Positions 11,070 to 24,000 are shown, counted from the first letter of the stretch. The stretch is 64,000 nucleotides of DNA from Setomelanomma holmii (GCA_010015745.1 ML978244.1:80828-144827); one strand, 5' to 3'. Numbers and translations are program-made. Notes: a model not told the origin generated them from the letters alone.

Positions 11070-12323
11070 CTAGAGGAAGTAGTCTGGGGTTCTGCGTGAT
11101 ACCATGGGCTCTCCCGCTCGCGGGCAAGGGTCAAACTGCAAGCTGCAAGGAGAGTCAGCGTACGCAGCAGAAAGGCTGAGAAGTCAAGCTTACAATGTGT
11201 ACTTCAAGTGCTCGTCAATCTCCATAATCGCAGCTTGATTGCCGCAGCGGTAACAGTAGTTGGGAGCTGCTTGCATGTTAGCGCTCGTTCCGTCATCCGA
11301 CCTCCTGGCGACTTGCCTGAGAATATGGTCACAACGTTCCTGTCCTGCGACCAGTTATAGCCCTCCATGACAAGCTGGTGGGCTCTTGCAACGAGAGTAA
11401 GACCATTGTTATGGTTGAACGCTTCCGAAATATCCTGGCCGAAAGTGTAACCTGCACCACGAGGAGATATTCCCCAACCGCACCTGTCGTCTGGATCGGA
11501 CCAAAGCAAGTCGCACATTGGTCCTTCGTGTGGTACCTCTTGTATACGGTCGAGCGCCCTAATATTATCAAGCGTGTCGATACTGGGTGAAAGACCGCCG
11601 TGAAGACAGAAGATCTGGTTGTCAATCAATGCCGTGAGTGGGAGGTAATCGAAGAGGTCAGTGAAGTATTTCCAGACGTTGGCGTTGCCGTATTTACGAA
11701 GGCATTCGTCGTAGAAACCGTAGACCTGGGTAATCTGGCGGGACTCGTGGTTGCCGCGGAGAATGGTGATGCGTTGTGGGTACCGGATTTTGAGTGCAAC
11801 GAGAAGCGTCACAGTCTCAACAGAGAAGTACCCCCGATCGACGTAGTCACCTGTAAGGCTTAGCAGAAGCTTCAGAGGGAGCTGGCGAGGGATGTACCCA
11901 TGAACAAGTAGTTCGTGTCTGGGTTCGGGCCACCGATCTTGAAAAGCTCCATGAGATCGTGAAACTGTCCGTGTATGTCACCGCAAACTGTGACAGGGCA
12001 TTTCTACGCCACTGTAAGCAGAACCTCAACAAGAGCAGCGCATCGCACGTACCACTGGCTGCACATTTGACTCCTCCTGCAAGACTTCGCGAGCCTATTA
12101 ACCAGAATGATTAGTAGGCGCAATATACGGAGCGAGGCTATTGCAAGCGTTCGTCGCATACCTTCTCGCACAGCCTCTGCACGTCGCTCTCCGCCAGCTG
12201 CTTGCAGCTCATGAGGCTCTCAATCCAGCCGTCCAGGGTCGGAATTGTGGCCGGCTCGGTTGTCGGAGCCGATGACAGCTGCATGGGCTCGGGCATCTTG
12301 ACATCCTCCATGTTGGTATCCAT
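11070..12323 (-). CDS. Serine/threonine phosphatase PP2A catalytic subunit
   Basis: Catalytic subunit of protein phosphatase 2A, a metal-dependent phosphatase acting with A and B subunits in cell-cycle, morphogenesis and nutrient signalling. Minus-strand exons are 12323-12162, 12094-12053, 12003-11898, 11850-11317, 11266-11194 and 11142-11070, giving 329 aa. Visible signatures are the metal-site motifs GDIHGQFHDL, GDYVDRGYFSVE and RGNHESRQ, then HGGLSPSI and ARAHQLVMEGYNW. The PP2A-specific tail RRTPDYFL is the site of carboxymethylation in this family. The N-terminal extension of about 20 residues relative to animal PP2A is usual in filamentous fungi. The fourth intron (11267-11316) has a GC donor (GCAAGT). 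Its start codon faces the Ulp1-like gene across 519 bp. Confidence 0.96.
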
Positions 12324-12842
12324 GGTTGTGGGGTGGTGATAGGTGGTGGGGCGGTCGCTTGTTGTGATGTCGAGCTGTCGAGGGGTTCTTGCCCTTCAAA
12401 CTTGGCAGGTGACGTGCGGCGGTCGGGGGAGCGCAGACGTGAACGGCAGACGGGAGATGAGGAGAAGAAAATACAGTAGAGAGGGTATTTCCACGCTTGG
12501 AGGTGTATCGATAGCAGCGGGTGGGCTCAGCACATGAATGTATCATGAAATCAGTACTCACGACCGCCCGCCCCATACAGAGCGCTTGACCGCGTTCAAG
12601 CGTCGGCGGCGGAAAAAGGTGAACGCCGATACTGTCACGTGCAGCGTGGTTGTTTGTTATCGTTGCCGCTATCGATAGCGGAGGCTGGGCAGAAGCTTGG
12701 GCCAGTAGTTCGCGCTAGCAACGTGCCTTCGGGATTGACTTGCGCTCCCCGTCGCGCCTACTCTTTCTTCATTACGCTCCACTCACACCCACCACATTGT
12801 CCATTGCACGCTGCAGCCACCACTGCCAAAGCAACTGCGACA
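12324..12842. promoter_or_regulatory. Divergent promoter, PP2A / Ulp1-like gene
   Basis: 519 bp between two opposed start codons. It holds a perfect 16-bp palindrome at 12666-12681 (CCGCTATCGATAGCGG), a second copy of its core TATCGATAGC at 12506-12515, an inverted repeat CGCTTGA/TCAAGCG at 12583-12602, and a CACGTG E-box at 12636-12641. These are seen directly; their role in regulation is inferred. Confidence 0.55.
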
Positions 12843-15213
12843 ATGTCCAAGCGTGCTTTCGAGTCCGCCTTTACGCTCAGCGCCCCTGGAGGTTCGCTAG
12901 TCACTGCCCGCAGCGGCTTTGACGCTCCACAGTCCCAGGTGAGTACTTGCGCGCAATTCGCGTGCACTCGAATTGACACAGTTGCAGGTGCAGCACAACC
13001 AATACGCTTCGCCAAGTAAGCTTCCTGTCCCAGGACGGTGGCCACTTGAGCAAGAGTCATTCCTTGGGATCACCCATCCCAGTCTTGCAGACAGCTCAGC
13101 TTCGACTGCCGGTACTTTCCTCTTCACCCTCGGCAGGTGGGCCGTTACGGCAGCTATTGCAACCGTCGCCGCCCTACCAAAGCGCCTCATCCAGCGATAT
13201 GTTCGTCCCCGAAAGCTATTTGTGCAGCCCGTTGTCCGCGAGGACGGTGCGCGCAAGCGTCGCATTATCGACGCTGGTCCAGCTGGTGCGCCTTATACGC
13301 CTACACCAACAACTCGGCGCCGTGTTGGCCGTGGTCGTAATACATTCGCCGCTCCGTCACCCAGCATTTGGTCTCCTAGCCCGATCCCAGTCCGAGTTGA
13401 GCCATCATTCACCCACCCGTCCCCAACACCGGCGCCTCAAGAGTTCTTAAAGGACATTCACGATGCGGTCAACGACAGCGACGTCGACATGGATGACAGC
13501 ATTGATTGGTCGTGGGCTCAATGCACCACAAGCACGCCGCCGCAGTCGCCAGCACCGCCTCAGTCGCCGGCTCAACAAACACCTACCAAATTGTCCTCCA
13601 AGGCTGGCCGCAAGGTCCCCACAGTACTGCCGGCGCGGAGGCTGGAGGATATCTCACCAAACACCCACATCCGAGTCCTCAACAGGGCGACCATCCCACC
13701 CACGCGCAAGCTCCTGGTTAGGAACCAGCTGGATGTCTTCGTGGCAATGAACGCGGCTGCAAATCACACTGCTCCTGTTGCAACTGCTGTACCCAAGGGA
13801 CCCACCGAGCTTCAGCAGAAGACATTTCAAGCTACATTGCTAAAGCACGCGGCGCCTTCAGTTGCGCAGACTGCTCACGAGGCCAACGAGCAGTACAAAG
13901 CGCAAGCCGAGGCTCGGGAAAACAGCTCCTCCGAAGCTCCGGCTGCCGATCCCTTCAATCATGTGGAGACGGTCAACGAGGAGATGTCCTTCCTGTCTGA
14001 CGCGCCCGGCGAGAATGAACAGGACATCGACGGTGCTGATATCACTCTCTACTCGCCACCGCCGCCTACACCAAAGCCGCGCGTTGTTAGATGGAGTTCG
14101 CATGCCAATGCAATGCCTTTCTGGAGGGACGCCAGAGTCGAGGACATGCAGGATTCCACACTGGAGACCATCATATTCAGCCCCGTCCGCCCCTCAGAGC
14201 GGTTTGCGGGTGATTCTGAGGATGCAGGTCAGGATTCTTCTGACTCGTCTGCGACTCGCAGCAATGGCATCCCGACACGCAACGCCTCCACTGAGTCTAT
14301 TGGCTTCACTGGCGTGCCGGCCAGCACCTGCGAAGAGTCCGAAGATTCACTTCAAGAGTCACAGATTTCTCTCGAGCTCCTCGATGATCTTCACCAGCAG
14401 CTTCACAGCAAGCTGGCGATCTCTCCGTCACGCTCTCCAACTCCACCCCCGCCTCCCCCAGTCAAGGCTCTTGTGACACCCTTGTCATCGGAAGAGCGCG
14501 ATGTGCTCGATAGCATCATCACAAAGACTCAGAATGGACGCAATCCTGATGAGGCCATCGTCCGAGACACGTTGAAGGTCCGGGATTTCAGCACCCTTCT
14601 GCCAGCCCAATTCAATGGCGACCCTAGGGCCTGGCTCAATGACAATATCATCAACGAATACTTCACTGTCCTCGTCAACGAGAAGAAGACGCAGCAAGGC
14701 TGGGTTAAGACGCCCAACGGACCTGCCCCCGGTGTTCACGCCTTTAGTTCCTTTTTCTACCCGACTTTATCGAATCGCGCTGCATCCGTCGCACGATGGG
14801 CTTATCGTGTCCGGCTCGGTGGCAAACAGTACCTGGATGCCGATCTCATTCTATATCCCATCTGCGATGCTGGTCACTGGCGTCTTCTCGCTGTCAAGCC
14901 CAAGGAGCGCGTCATCGAGTATCTCGACTCGCTTGGTTGGGACGGATCAAAGTATATCAAAAAGCTCAAGGAGTATCTCGCTCAAGAGCTCAAAGAACAC
15001 TACATCGCCGACGAATGGACCGTGCTAGAGAAGCAGCGCTCCACTAAGCAGGTCAACGGTAGCGATTGCGGTGTCTTCACAATCCTCAATGCTCTTGCCC
15101 TTCTCCGAGAAGAGGAATTCACTCGCGTTCTTTCATGCGATGGCATGCTCGATGCTCGCGAACGTATTGCTGTTACTCTGCTCAAGGAGGCCATCACAAC
15201 CGAGTTCGAATGA
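12843..15213 (+). CDS. Ulp1-type SUMO protease (C48 family)
   Basis: Cysteine protease expected to mature SUMO and remove it from conjugates, usually at the nuclear envelope. Exons are 12843-12938 and 12988-15213 (phase 0), 773 aa, starting MSKRAFESAFTLSAPGG. Residues 1 to about 490 are low-complexity, rich in Ser/Pro, with basic and acidic patches (RPRKLFVQPV, DVDMDDSIDW). The catalytic domain follows at about 540-770: PAQFNGDPRAWLNDNIINEY, then His662 in GHWRLLAV, Asp679 in YLDSLGW, and Cys726 in QVNGSDCGVF preceded by the oxyanion-hole region. The triad is complete. A dead partial copy lies 2.3 kb to the left on the other strand. Ulp1 versus Ulp2 orthology was not resolved. Confidence 0.9.
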
Positions 15214-16003
15214 GCCTCGACATTGTCCTTACGAATTTCCTTGCTGTTCACGATACTCATCGACGAAGCTTTGGTCGTCTCTGGCTTTGCATATCCTGTA
15301 AAGGTACCACACATCGGGTTGTGGTCTGGGCGGGGTGGTTGTTTGATCATTTGTTTTTTTTCTTTTCCTTCTTACAACTTGCTCTCTCCCCAACCCTCCG
15401 CCCTGGCTTGAGGTCCCATCGAGTCGCAGCCGCCCGTGAGGGTCGGCTCCCTTTGTGCACCAATATTGCCAGGTAGAGGCGAGGGGAGTAGCAGTTGTCG
15501 ATTGTTTGGTTATGGTTTTTGATTGGCGTTCAATGGGCATTGGGAGGATTGCATAGCGATGCATTTTCACTCGCTGGCGAGGCTCACGATTGAGATGACC
15601 TTGATACCCCCATTACGACTTGTGTACTTTAATAAAGCGGAAGCGCATCGAAGCACATCGAACAAGAGCTCGTGTTAGTGTATGAATATCACGATTGAGT
15701 AGTGAATTTACTGCGTCTTCTTTGCTTGCGAACTGTGATGAAGTATGCTTTGATGATTCAACGTGAACGGCCTGCTGCCCAAGGCTGAACACAGTCGTAC
15801 CGCAGCAGACGCTCGTTGCACTTCTCCATAGGCCTTCAGTGTTCACCAGCTTGCCCAAGGGCTATGCAGTCGACTTCGTACTGTGGGTGTGCACCGCCGC
15901 CTTTCTCATCATCAATCGCAACATTCCGATTATACAAAGACATCTAGCTCTCGCAAGGATGTATCCGTTCAGCCATATATTCATACTTGCATACCGCTAG
16001 CAC
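15214..16003. other. Convergent intergenic spacer
   Basis: About 790 bases between two converging 3' ends. A T-rich tract near 15350-15370 lies in the expected 3'UTR of the Ulp1-like gene. No gene recognised; the frame at 15613-15858 on the minus strand is featureless. Confidence 0.45.
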
Positions 16004-17162
16004 CTACTCCGCAACCTTAACCGTCAACTTGCCAAAATGCTTCTGATCCCACATATACTGATACGCCTCCTTTAACTCACTCAAGCTAAACACCTTCTCA
16101 TCCACGACCGGATGTAAATCATTCGCCTCAATCGCCGCACACATGTCCTCCATCTGCAGCCTTGATCCCACCAAGATACCGCGCACCGTGCAAATATTGT
16201 TCAAGCAGTCCAAAAACGTGGGCTGGTTCTTCTCCATGCCGCCAATGAAGCCAATGATGCTGATGACACCGTCGATGGCGACAGCTTTGAGGGACTGTGC
16301 CATGGTCGATGGGCCACCGACTTCGACGACGTGCTGCACGCCGACACCGCCCGGGGTAAGTTTTGCGGCTTCTTCGCCCCAGGCGGGTGTTTCTTTGTAG
16401 TTGATGACGTGGTCTGCGCCGTATTTCTTGAGCAATTCTGCCTTTTTCGCGGAGCTGGTCGTCGCGATTACGCGTGCGCCGGCTGCTTTGGCGAATTGCA
16501 CGGCGAATATGGATACGCCGCCGGTACCTTGTGTGAGGACGGTCTGGCCGGTTTTCAGGGCGCGCGATTCGAGGCCGTAGAGTGCGTTCCAGGCTGTTAG
16601 GGCGGCGCAGGAGAGTGTGGATGCTTCGAGCATGTTGAGGTTTGAGGGCGCAGCGACGAGGCCGGCTTCGTCAAAGACGCCGTATTCGCGCAGTGTGCCA
16701 TCAATGGCGCCGCCGAGACCGGTGCCGAGGCTTTGATGGTTCAGAGAGCCGGCGATGTGGCCCTGATTGAAGAGTGTAACGACCTTGTCTAGTAGGGTGT
16801 TAGAACTATTGTGTTGAGTGTCCGTGGAGAGTAGAGATCGTACCTCCTGGCTTGAAGCGTGTGACGTGCTTGCCGACCGATTCTACGGTTCCAGCACCGT
16901 CTGATCCAGGGACGGTGCCATCCTTCATAGGGAATGGGTATTTGCCCTTGGGGATGATCAGGTCGCGGTAGTTGAGAGACGCAGCTTGGACTAAATATTG
17001 TCAGCATTAAGTTGTGGACTGTGGAATGACAATGGGAAACTTACTCTTGACGAGGACGTCTTTATCACCAATTTCTGGGATTTGAGCTTTCTCGTTGAAT
17101 TTCAGAGCGTCGAAGCCTGTCTGACCCTCGACCGTCCATTGCTTGGTGGTTGTCGGCGCCAT
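16004..17162 (-). CDS. MDR-family alcohol dehydrogenase / quinone oxidoreductase
   Basis: Medium-chain dehydrogenase/reductase, probably NAD(P)-dependent, on an unidentified alcohol, aldehyde or quinone. Minus-strand exons are 17162-17045, 16990-16844 and 16788-16004, giving 349 aa; all junctions restore the frame (KIQAASLNYRDL and PGDKVVTLFNQGH). The GroES-like N-terminal half has NYRDLIIPKGKYPF and GTVPGSDGAGTVESVG. The Rossmann half has GTGGVSIFAVQFAKAAGA and ATTSSAKKAELLKKYGAD. The usual catalytic zinc ligands of classical ADHs are not evident (no GHE motif), which favours the zinc-independent quinone-oxidoreductase-like branch. The substrate cannot be told from sequence. Confidence 0.88.
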
Positions 17163-18672
17163 TGTGTGTTGTTTGCTGTATACTTGGAGAATGTGAAGCT
17201 GGGAAGTATTGTACAAGGAGGAGAAATTATTTGCGGAAGTCCTCGGTACTTGACGTAGGCTGACATGGCCGCGGTGTCCATTCTTTTTATCAGTCTACCG
17301 TAGCTATGTCGTTGTGGGGCTCTCAAACGGTCCGGTAGTGACGCAACAATAACAAGGGGGCAAATGTGCTAACGAAGCTAGCCGAGTTGCTTCAACGTCA
17401 CAGGTCGAGGATGTAGATTTAGACTATCCTTGTTCAGTTGCTGAAACTGCCGAAGAAAGGCAAGAGACTGGCTGACCAGTCGCCGTGACCAATCACCATA
17501 GATTCGTGGTGCTGCTTCGAGGTAATGGGATTGAAAATGCCTACGGAGATCACTCGGTGTTGTACACTGCGTTCGGAGGGCAGGCCTTGAATGTACTTCG
17601 CCGGACGAGTAGTGTGGTGGTCGGCAGATTTTGAAGTTGGAGCTGATTGGTAATCACACAAAATGATAGCGGGTCCTGGGGAAAAGTGTAAGGCTGCTGA
17701 AGCTCGATCTGGGAAACCTCCGAGCGAAACGAACCGGCCCGCGAGCGGCATCCTCACCTGAGAAGCCGCAGCCAAGGGATCGTGCAAGGTGTAACGGCCG
17801 ATGTTCTCTCCAGCTTCAACAAGCATTCCTTTCAGCATCTGACAGCCGTCCACTTCGGGGCTTTTTGTTTTATGCGCCTCCAGCTGCTTGGCGACGTCAA
17901 GCAACATGCAAAACATGGACCTCTTCAAAAGATGGCTGCGGTCTGACCAGATACTGGGCGCATCGCAAGGCTGCCGGCCTCTTCCATACCTCAGTAGCGA
18001 TGGGTAGGGGCGCATGGTTGGTGCGGTTCTTTGTTGTCTTGCATGCCTTGAGCCAGCCACATCTCTGCGCAAGCGGAAGTATGCACTTCTCTTAAACCCG
18101 ATGCCTAAGTTTAGGGCATCGATTTATTGGACTGGGCGGGCAGTGACTTGATGAAGTTTGATGTGGAAAAGTCTCAAGTCCATATACTTTTCGTCGTGTC
18201 ATACACCAGGACCACTTCCCCACACCAACACAACAACCACGAATGCGCCCATGAGAGTTGCACTGCATCCCAAGAAACAATCCATGACGGACATCATGAC
18301 CAGCCAAGCCCGATGCAGCTGATAAGCGAGCTCAGCTCAAGCCACCAGCCGCACCGCAGTGCTTAGCGCTTCCTAGCCAAAGGCGGGCTGAGGTCTCGCC
18401 CGCCATACTGCGGCACCTTTGCTGCAACTGGTCTGGGAACACACGCACGACCAACCATGCTTCGTCCAGGAGAAGGAGACGTGTATACCGTCCGCCTTGC
18501 TGTTGTATCGTACTCGGTGCTTCATGATCCTTCATCAGCAACGATCATCCAGACACAAGGCGCAAGCTAACGTTGCTGTGTGAGGCCAGTTGCTGCACAC
18601 AATCAGTGCTCTGCCCCCTCAAGCTCACGAATGCTTCACAAGCAGTAAGATAGGATCCTAACTACCTCCACC
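17163..18672. other. 1.5 kb intergenic
   Basis: No supported gene. A 212-codon minus-strand frame at 17434-18072 begins at a non-ATG codon, lacks domains and is not called. The two ends should hold the promoters of the dehydrogenase and of the membrane-protein gene. Confidence 0.4.
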
Positions 18673-21044
18673 ATGTCGTCTCGCGGTCCGCGATCGGCAT
18701 ACTCTTCGCGTTCTGCTTCGCCAAACACGCCGCCTGCTCGCTACGACGACCCCTTGGCGTCTGAAGCCGATCCCATAGAGCTTGCCCATATAGCGCGACC
18801 ACATATAGGCTCTCGCGACTCCTACGGCTCACGCGGGCAGTCTCCTCTGCAGTCTCCGGGCGCTGAAGAGAACAGCCGGGGACGTGGCAGCTTGCGACCG
18901 GACTCGTACTTTGGCTTGTCGAAGCCCAGCAGCGGGCAGTATGCTCCCATCTCAGGTCGTAATGAGAGTCCGCAACCATCGGTGCGATCGGCCAGGGACT
19001 CTACATATACACTGAATACTCTATATCAGAGCAAGCTCGCCGACGCAGACACACAAGCTTTGGTGGACAGGCGAGCTGGAGAACTCGCCCAATGGCACAT
19101 ACATTGGACAACTCCAGCCATCATAGGGTCCTTATTCGTGGCTGGGGTCGCTGCTGCGATCGGGCATCACATCTTCTATTCGAGGTTGAACGGACACCCA
19201 GCCACCGAACAGCTGAAGATGATCCGGTCGGGCACAGCTTTCGCCTTCTTCGTGAAAAGCACACTGGTCGGGTGCTCCATCGTATGCAACCGGCAGCGAA
19301 TATGGCGGACGTTCCGACGTAAAGCTTTGACGATAGACGGCATCGATGGCCTTTTCTCTGCCCCAGAAGATCCTACCCAGTTCTTCATCAACGGCGAAAT
19401 GTGGAGGAACGGGAAGCTTGCGACGTTCATGGCGTTGTGCTGTTGGTAAGTTCAACTTAATCGCACTGGAGACTGCACTCACATTGGCACAGGCTACTTC
19501 CGATCGCCTCTGTCCTGGCACCAGCCGCTCTCATGACCGAAATGACATCGAAGACCGAACCAGGGAATTGTACCAATGTAGCCAACTTAAATTTTGCTCG
19601 CGAGTCCGACTTCAACTTCCGCATCATGGACGATAGTGAAATTCGCCGGAATGCCATGTCGTACTATAACACGACGGATCTTGCTGGGACCAAGGAAGGC
19701 TTCTTCGACTACTACGACCAGCCATCGAAGAACCTTCGTCGCCTGGCCATCAGCGCCGCGTATCTCAAAAGACCACAACCACGAGAAAATGCTGGCGCGA
19801 CATTTTGCGGTCAAGGATGGAATTGCACTTACAACACCAATTTCCTGGGTCCCGGCTACAAGTGCGAAGACCTTACCGACTCTGTACCGGCCAATTCGCC
19901 CTTCAAATTGAACCAGCTGGCTCCAGAAGGCAACTTCACATATGTCGCCGATGTCGATCAGGGCGACTACAAAGTGCCCCAAATAGACACGGTCGACGGT
20001 GTTCCAAGGCAACCACCACCTTACCCACCTTTACTAGGCGCATTTCAGAGCGAGCCGGTTCTGTGGATAGGATACTCGAACAAGACCAATACCACTTATC
20101 CACCCGACTCTCCTTACGCGACGAAATGGAAGGTGGTTCACGAACCCAAGATATTCCGATGCGTCATGCACCAGACCAATTACACCTTCGAGATGAGCTA
20201 CAAGCCTACCCAGACTGCGACCTTGAAGCAGCGAGACTTTATACGCCCAGCCATCGATACCACGCTGCAAGCAAACCTAGGAGGCGGAGCCGACTGGGTG
20301 GCTAGTCCTCAAGCCAATTTTGTCCTCCCAGGGACAGACCCGAAAGCCTATAAGCTCCAAGCTGCATACCACTCAATGGGAGCCTTGCTGCGCAGCTTCC
20401 TCCGGGGCTCCGTGGCCAAGACTACGGACGTATTCATCATCACGAAATCTGACATCTCAGAAACTCGTCTCATGGACGCCCGTACGTCGCATCCTATTCC
20501 GGAACTTATGGCTGGCGTGCAAGGGCTTTTCGAAGAGATGCTTGTTTCTCTTCTCAGCGAGCCGACGCTTGTCGTCGCAGAGAACAAAGACGTTCCATGC
20601 TTGAAGACACGAACAATCAACACATACAGATACTACAAGCGTGGTCTCTGGATCGGATACACAGCTGTTATTGGACTTACCTTCTGCTTCGTATGCATAG
20701 GCTCATACTCGATCTGGCAGAATGGCGTGGCGTCCGACGTACTGTTCTCCCGCATCATGGCCACAACGCGGAATCCCACGCTCGACTATCTCAACGTCGG
20801 CGCTTGTCTTGGTGGCGACCCATTTCCCAAGGAGTTGACGGAGACGAAGCTGAGATTTGGAGTTCTGCTAGAAGAAAATCCTAGGGAAGGTCCCCTTGGC
20901 ACGGTCGAGCATTGCTGTTTCGGGACGATGGGAGAGACAAAAGAGATCGTCAAGGGTGGAACGTATGCTGGTCTGGCGAAGTACAGGAATATTCGAAGAG
21001 AAGAGAAAGACGATCAAGACGAGAAGCAAGGCTTGTTGAGTTGA
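18673..21044 (+). CDS. Fungal multi-pass membrane protein with large glycosylated loop
   Basis: Two exons, 18673-19445 and 19493-21044 (GTAAGT donor, split Trp codon), 774 aa. The N-terminal about 110 residues are Ser/Pro/Gly-rich and probably cytosolic. Hydrophobic segments lie at about 146-168 (PAIIGSLFVAGVAAAIG), 187-206, 249-272 (CCWLLPIASVLAPAALM) and 640-665 (GYTAVIGLTFCFVCIG). Between the third and fourth is a loop of about 370 residues with many N-glycosylation sequons (NCTN, NCTYN, NTTYP, NYTFE) and cysteines (CGQGWNC, YKCEDL), so it should face the outside or a lumen. Such proteins are common in Pezizomycotina and often carry uninformative names. No biochemical function can be assigned. 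The layout resembles the gene at 58525-60543 in principle, but no sequence similarity was seen. Confidence 0.82.
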
Positions 21045-21560
21045 TGGAAAAAATTCCGGGCTCAGCACCCATTTTGCATTCTGCTCCTGGCGCATATATA
21101 TAGGACGATACCCTTTCGCATGATTAGCACGAATCTGCAACATTTGAAGCAATGGTCATTACTCAATCCAGCCATTTCTCAAATCATTCGCTGCTGATAC
21201 ATGTTTCATCCTAGTCTCCGTCCATTTGAAGAAACACTGTTCATTTATGTAAGATCATACATGGGAAAATATGTAATACTTGTCGCATCAATTGGACAGG
21301 TGGAGGCGAGAAGTAACGCGCTTCGACCAAGTGTGCAACGGACCAACTTTACGCCTCAACGTAAGCAACAGTCCGGGGTCAATCAACATCTTGAAGCAAT
21401 GAAGCATGGCTAAGCATCAGGTTGAGATACCTATGAAACCAGCACCAAGCTGAATGACAATCCAACCAATGAGGCAGCTAGCGTTGACCCCGCGAAATAG
21501 CCCCACGCGATCACACAAAAGTTCCGAGTCGCGACACTTCACGCTTCGGACGGCACACTC
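21045..21560. other. Intergenic before TYW1
   Basis: About 500 bases with no gene recognised, presumably the 3' flank of the membrane-protein gene and the TYW1 promoter. Confidence 0.45.
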
Positions 21561-24000
21561 ATGGCTCTCCTCGATTTCTTGGAGCAGCTACCTGCTGGTA
21601 GAGATATTGTAACCCTTGCGCTAAATACACGCTGACCTCACCACAGAGCTGCTTCTCATATGGCACAACCACCGTGTTCCCATCCTCTTTTCCGCAATCA
21701 CATTCGCAGCAATTGTGCGATTCACGATCTACGCACGAGCTCGCAGAGCGAAAATCTCTGCCTCGCCACTACCCGGATCGCCTATTGAAAAGAAAGTTGA
21801 GCTTCGTCCAGAATGGCTTCCTGAGAACACGACACTGATTGCCTCGGCGTTGAACACGGCCTACCACGCAGAAGATAACACACGCGCAGTGGCTGCTGTC
21901 GCGAAGGCTAAGAAAGCGCCAAAGACAGTGAAAGGGAGGAAGTTACAGAAGAAGGCATCAGTACCGGCTCCGAGCTTCGATCACAAGACAGACAAGATCC
22001 AGCCTCTGCTCTTCTTCCAGTCGCTCTCTGGCACGACAGAACGCTGTGCGACGCAATTCGCGAAAGTTCTGACCGATTGGACCACCGGCTGCGACCAGTC
22101 GACCTCTTTCTTAGAACCTCAGTTGCACGATATATCCTACATCGAGTACGACGACTTCTTCATAAGCCCACCGAAAGCGGACGCGAACACCAAGCATTTC
22201 TACGTCCTCCTTTTGCCGACCTACAACATCGACACCGTTCTTGACAATTTCCTCGAGAATCTTCAAGAGACACACAACGACTTCAGAATAGATACTGCAC
22301 CATTGAGATCGCTGCTAGGGTACTCAGTGTTTGGATTTGGGGACAAAGAGGCATGGCCAACAGAAGAAGAGGGCTTTTGCAGCCAGGCCAGAGAAGTCGA
22401 CAGGTGGATGGCGAGGCTGACTGGAAGGAGGCGCGCATATCCACTGGGCATGGGGGACGTCAAGGCGGATACCGAAGATCGACTGCAAGAATGGCGACTA
22501 GGTGTACAAGAAGCGCTTGTCGAAATCGCAGAGGGCCGGGGTCTTGGTGAAGGAGTGCCGGGAAGTGGGGATCCTGCCGAGAGCGACGAAGAAGAAGACA
22601 TCGAGGAGCAGGATGGTCAAAGTTCACGAGTCGATGAGATTGAAGAACTTGGCGACATGGTCGACAGTACCTCTGCAGCGCCCATTCCAGTTGACTTTAC
22701 AACATACAAGTCAAAAGGGAAGCCGCTCATCAAATCCAGCGCAGCGCCCAAAGAGATGGTCCCAACTTCATCACCTACTCATGCTGCGCTCACGAAGCAA
22801 GGATACTCGATTGTCGGAAGCCATTCAGGTGTCAAGATCTGTCGCTGGACGAAGTCCGCTCTTCGAGGACGTGGCTCATGCTACAAATATTCGTTCTACG
22901 GCATCGCTTCGCATCTGTGCATGGAGGCTACGCCATCCCTTTCATGCTCAAATAAATGTGTCTTCTGCTGGCGGCATGGCACAAACCCAGTCGGCACAAC
23001 TTGGCGCTGGATCACCGATGCTCCAGACCTCATCTTCGATGGCATCACTGCGGCACATTACAAAAAGATCAGAATGATGAAGGGCGTACCTGGCGTCCGC
23101 GCAGAGCGCTTCGCTGAAGCCATGCGTATCCGACACTGCGCACTCAGCCTCGTTGGCGAACCCATCTTCTACCCACACATTAACGAACTGCTCAACATCA
23201 TGCACAGCAACCGCATCTCGACATTTCTAGTCTGCAATGCGCAGCATCCCGCACAATTAGCATCTCTAGTGCCAGTTACACAGCTTTACGTCTCCATCGA
23301 CGCTTCAAACAAGGAGTCGCTGCGCAAAATTGATCGCCCGCTACATAGAGACTTTTGGGAGCGCTTTTGCGCGTGTCTCGATATCTTGCGAAATCGGCGC
23401 TTCGAGCAGCGCACCGTCTTCCGCCTCACGCTTGTAAAAGGCTTCAACATGGCTGAAGAAGTGCGAGGATACGCTGATCTAGTCGAGCGCGCACTCCCAG
23501 GCTTCGTCGAAGTCAAAGGCGTCACTTACTGTGGTACCAGTGCAGCAGGCTCTGCAGGATTGACGATGCAAAACGTCCCTTTCTACGAAGAAGTCGCTGA
23601 ATTTGTTACCGAGCTCGAGAAGGAACTCAACAATCGTGGTTTAACCTACGGCATTGGCGCGGAGCACGCGCATAGCTGCTGTGTATTGCTTGCAGACAGG
23701 ACGCGGTTCATGCGCAATGGCAGATGGGCTACGCGGATTGACTTTGAGCGCTTCTTTGATCTCTACGAGGGTAAAGTGCAGGGTACGAGGATGGAGAACG
23801 GAAAATTGGTAGGCTGGCGACCGGAAGATTACGTCGGTGATGAGACGCCAGAATGGGCACTCTGGGGCAATGGCGGCTTTGACCCACGAGATCAACGAGT
23901 CTACAGGAAAGGCAAAGGCCCCAAGGCCAATAGGGACGAGGTCACAAGTCAAATGAGCGAGGAGACGACAAAGGTCCGGAACTCGTCACTCGAATTCTAA
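21561..24000 (+). CDS. TYW1: tRNA 4-demethylwyosine synthase TYW1
   Basis: Radical-SAM enzyme that builds the tricyclic 4-demethylwyosine from N1-methylguanosine-37 of tRNA-Phe, using pyruvate; it is the second step of wybutosine synthesis after Trm5. Exons are 21561-21597 and 21647-24000, 796 aa. A short N-terminal membrane anchor (HRVPILFSAITFAAIVRF) is typical of fungal TYW1. A flavodoxin-like FMN domain follows at about 135-270 (LLFFQSLSGTTERCA, YVLLLPTYN, YSVFGFGDKEAWP). The radical-SAM domain holds the CX3CX2C iron-sulfur motif at about 446-453 (CSNKCVFC) and downstream LVGEPIFYPHINELL. The C-terminal Wyosine-form region includes VEVKGVTYCGTSAAG. The next pathway enzyme, TYW2, lies 4.8 kb downstream on the opposite strand. 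Confidence 0.96.

Noticed and set aside
17434..18072. 212-codon minus-strand open frame
   Set aside because: Starts at a non-ATG codon, has no domain, signal or membrane pattern, and its composition looks random.
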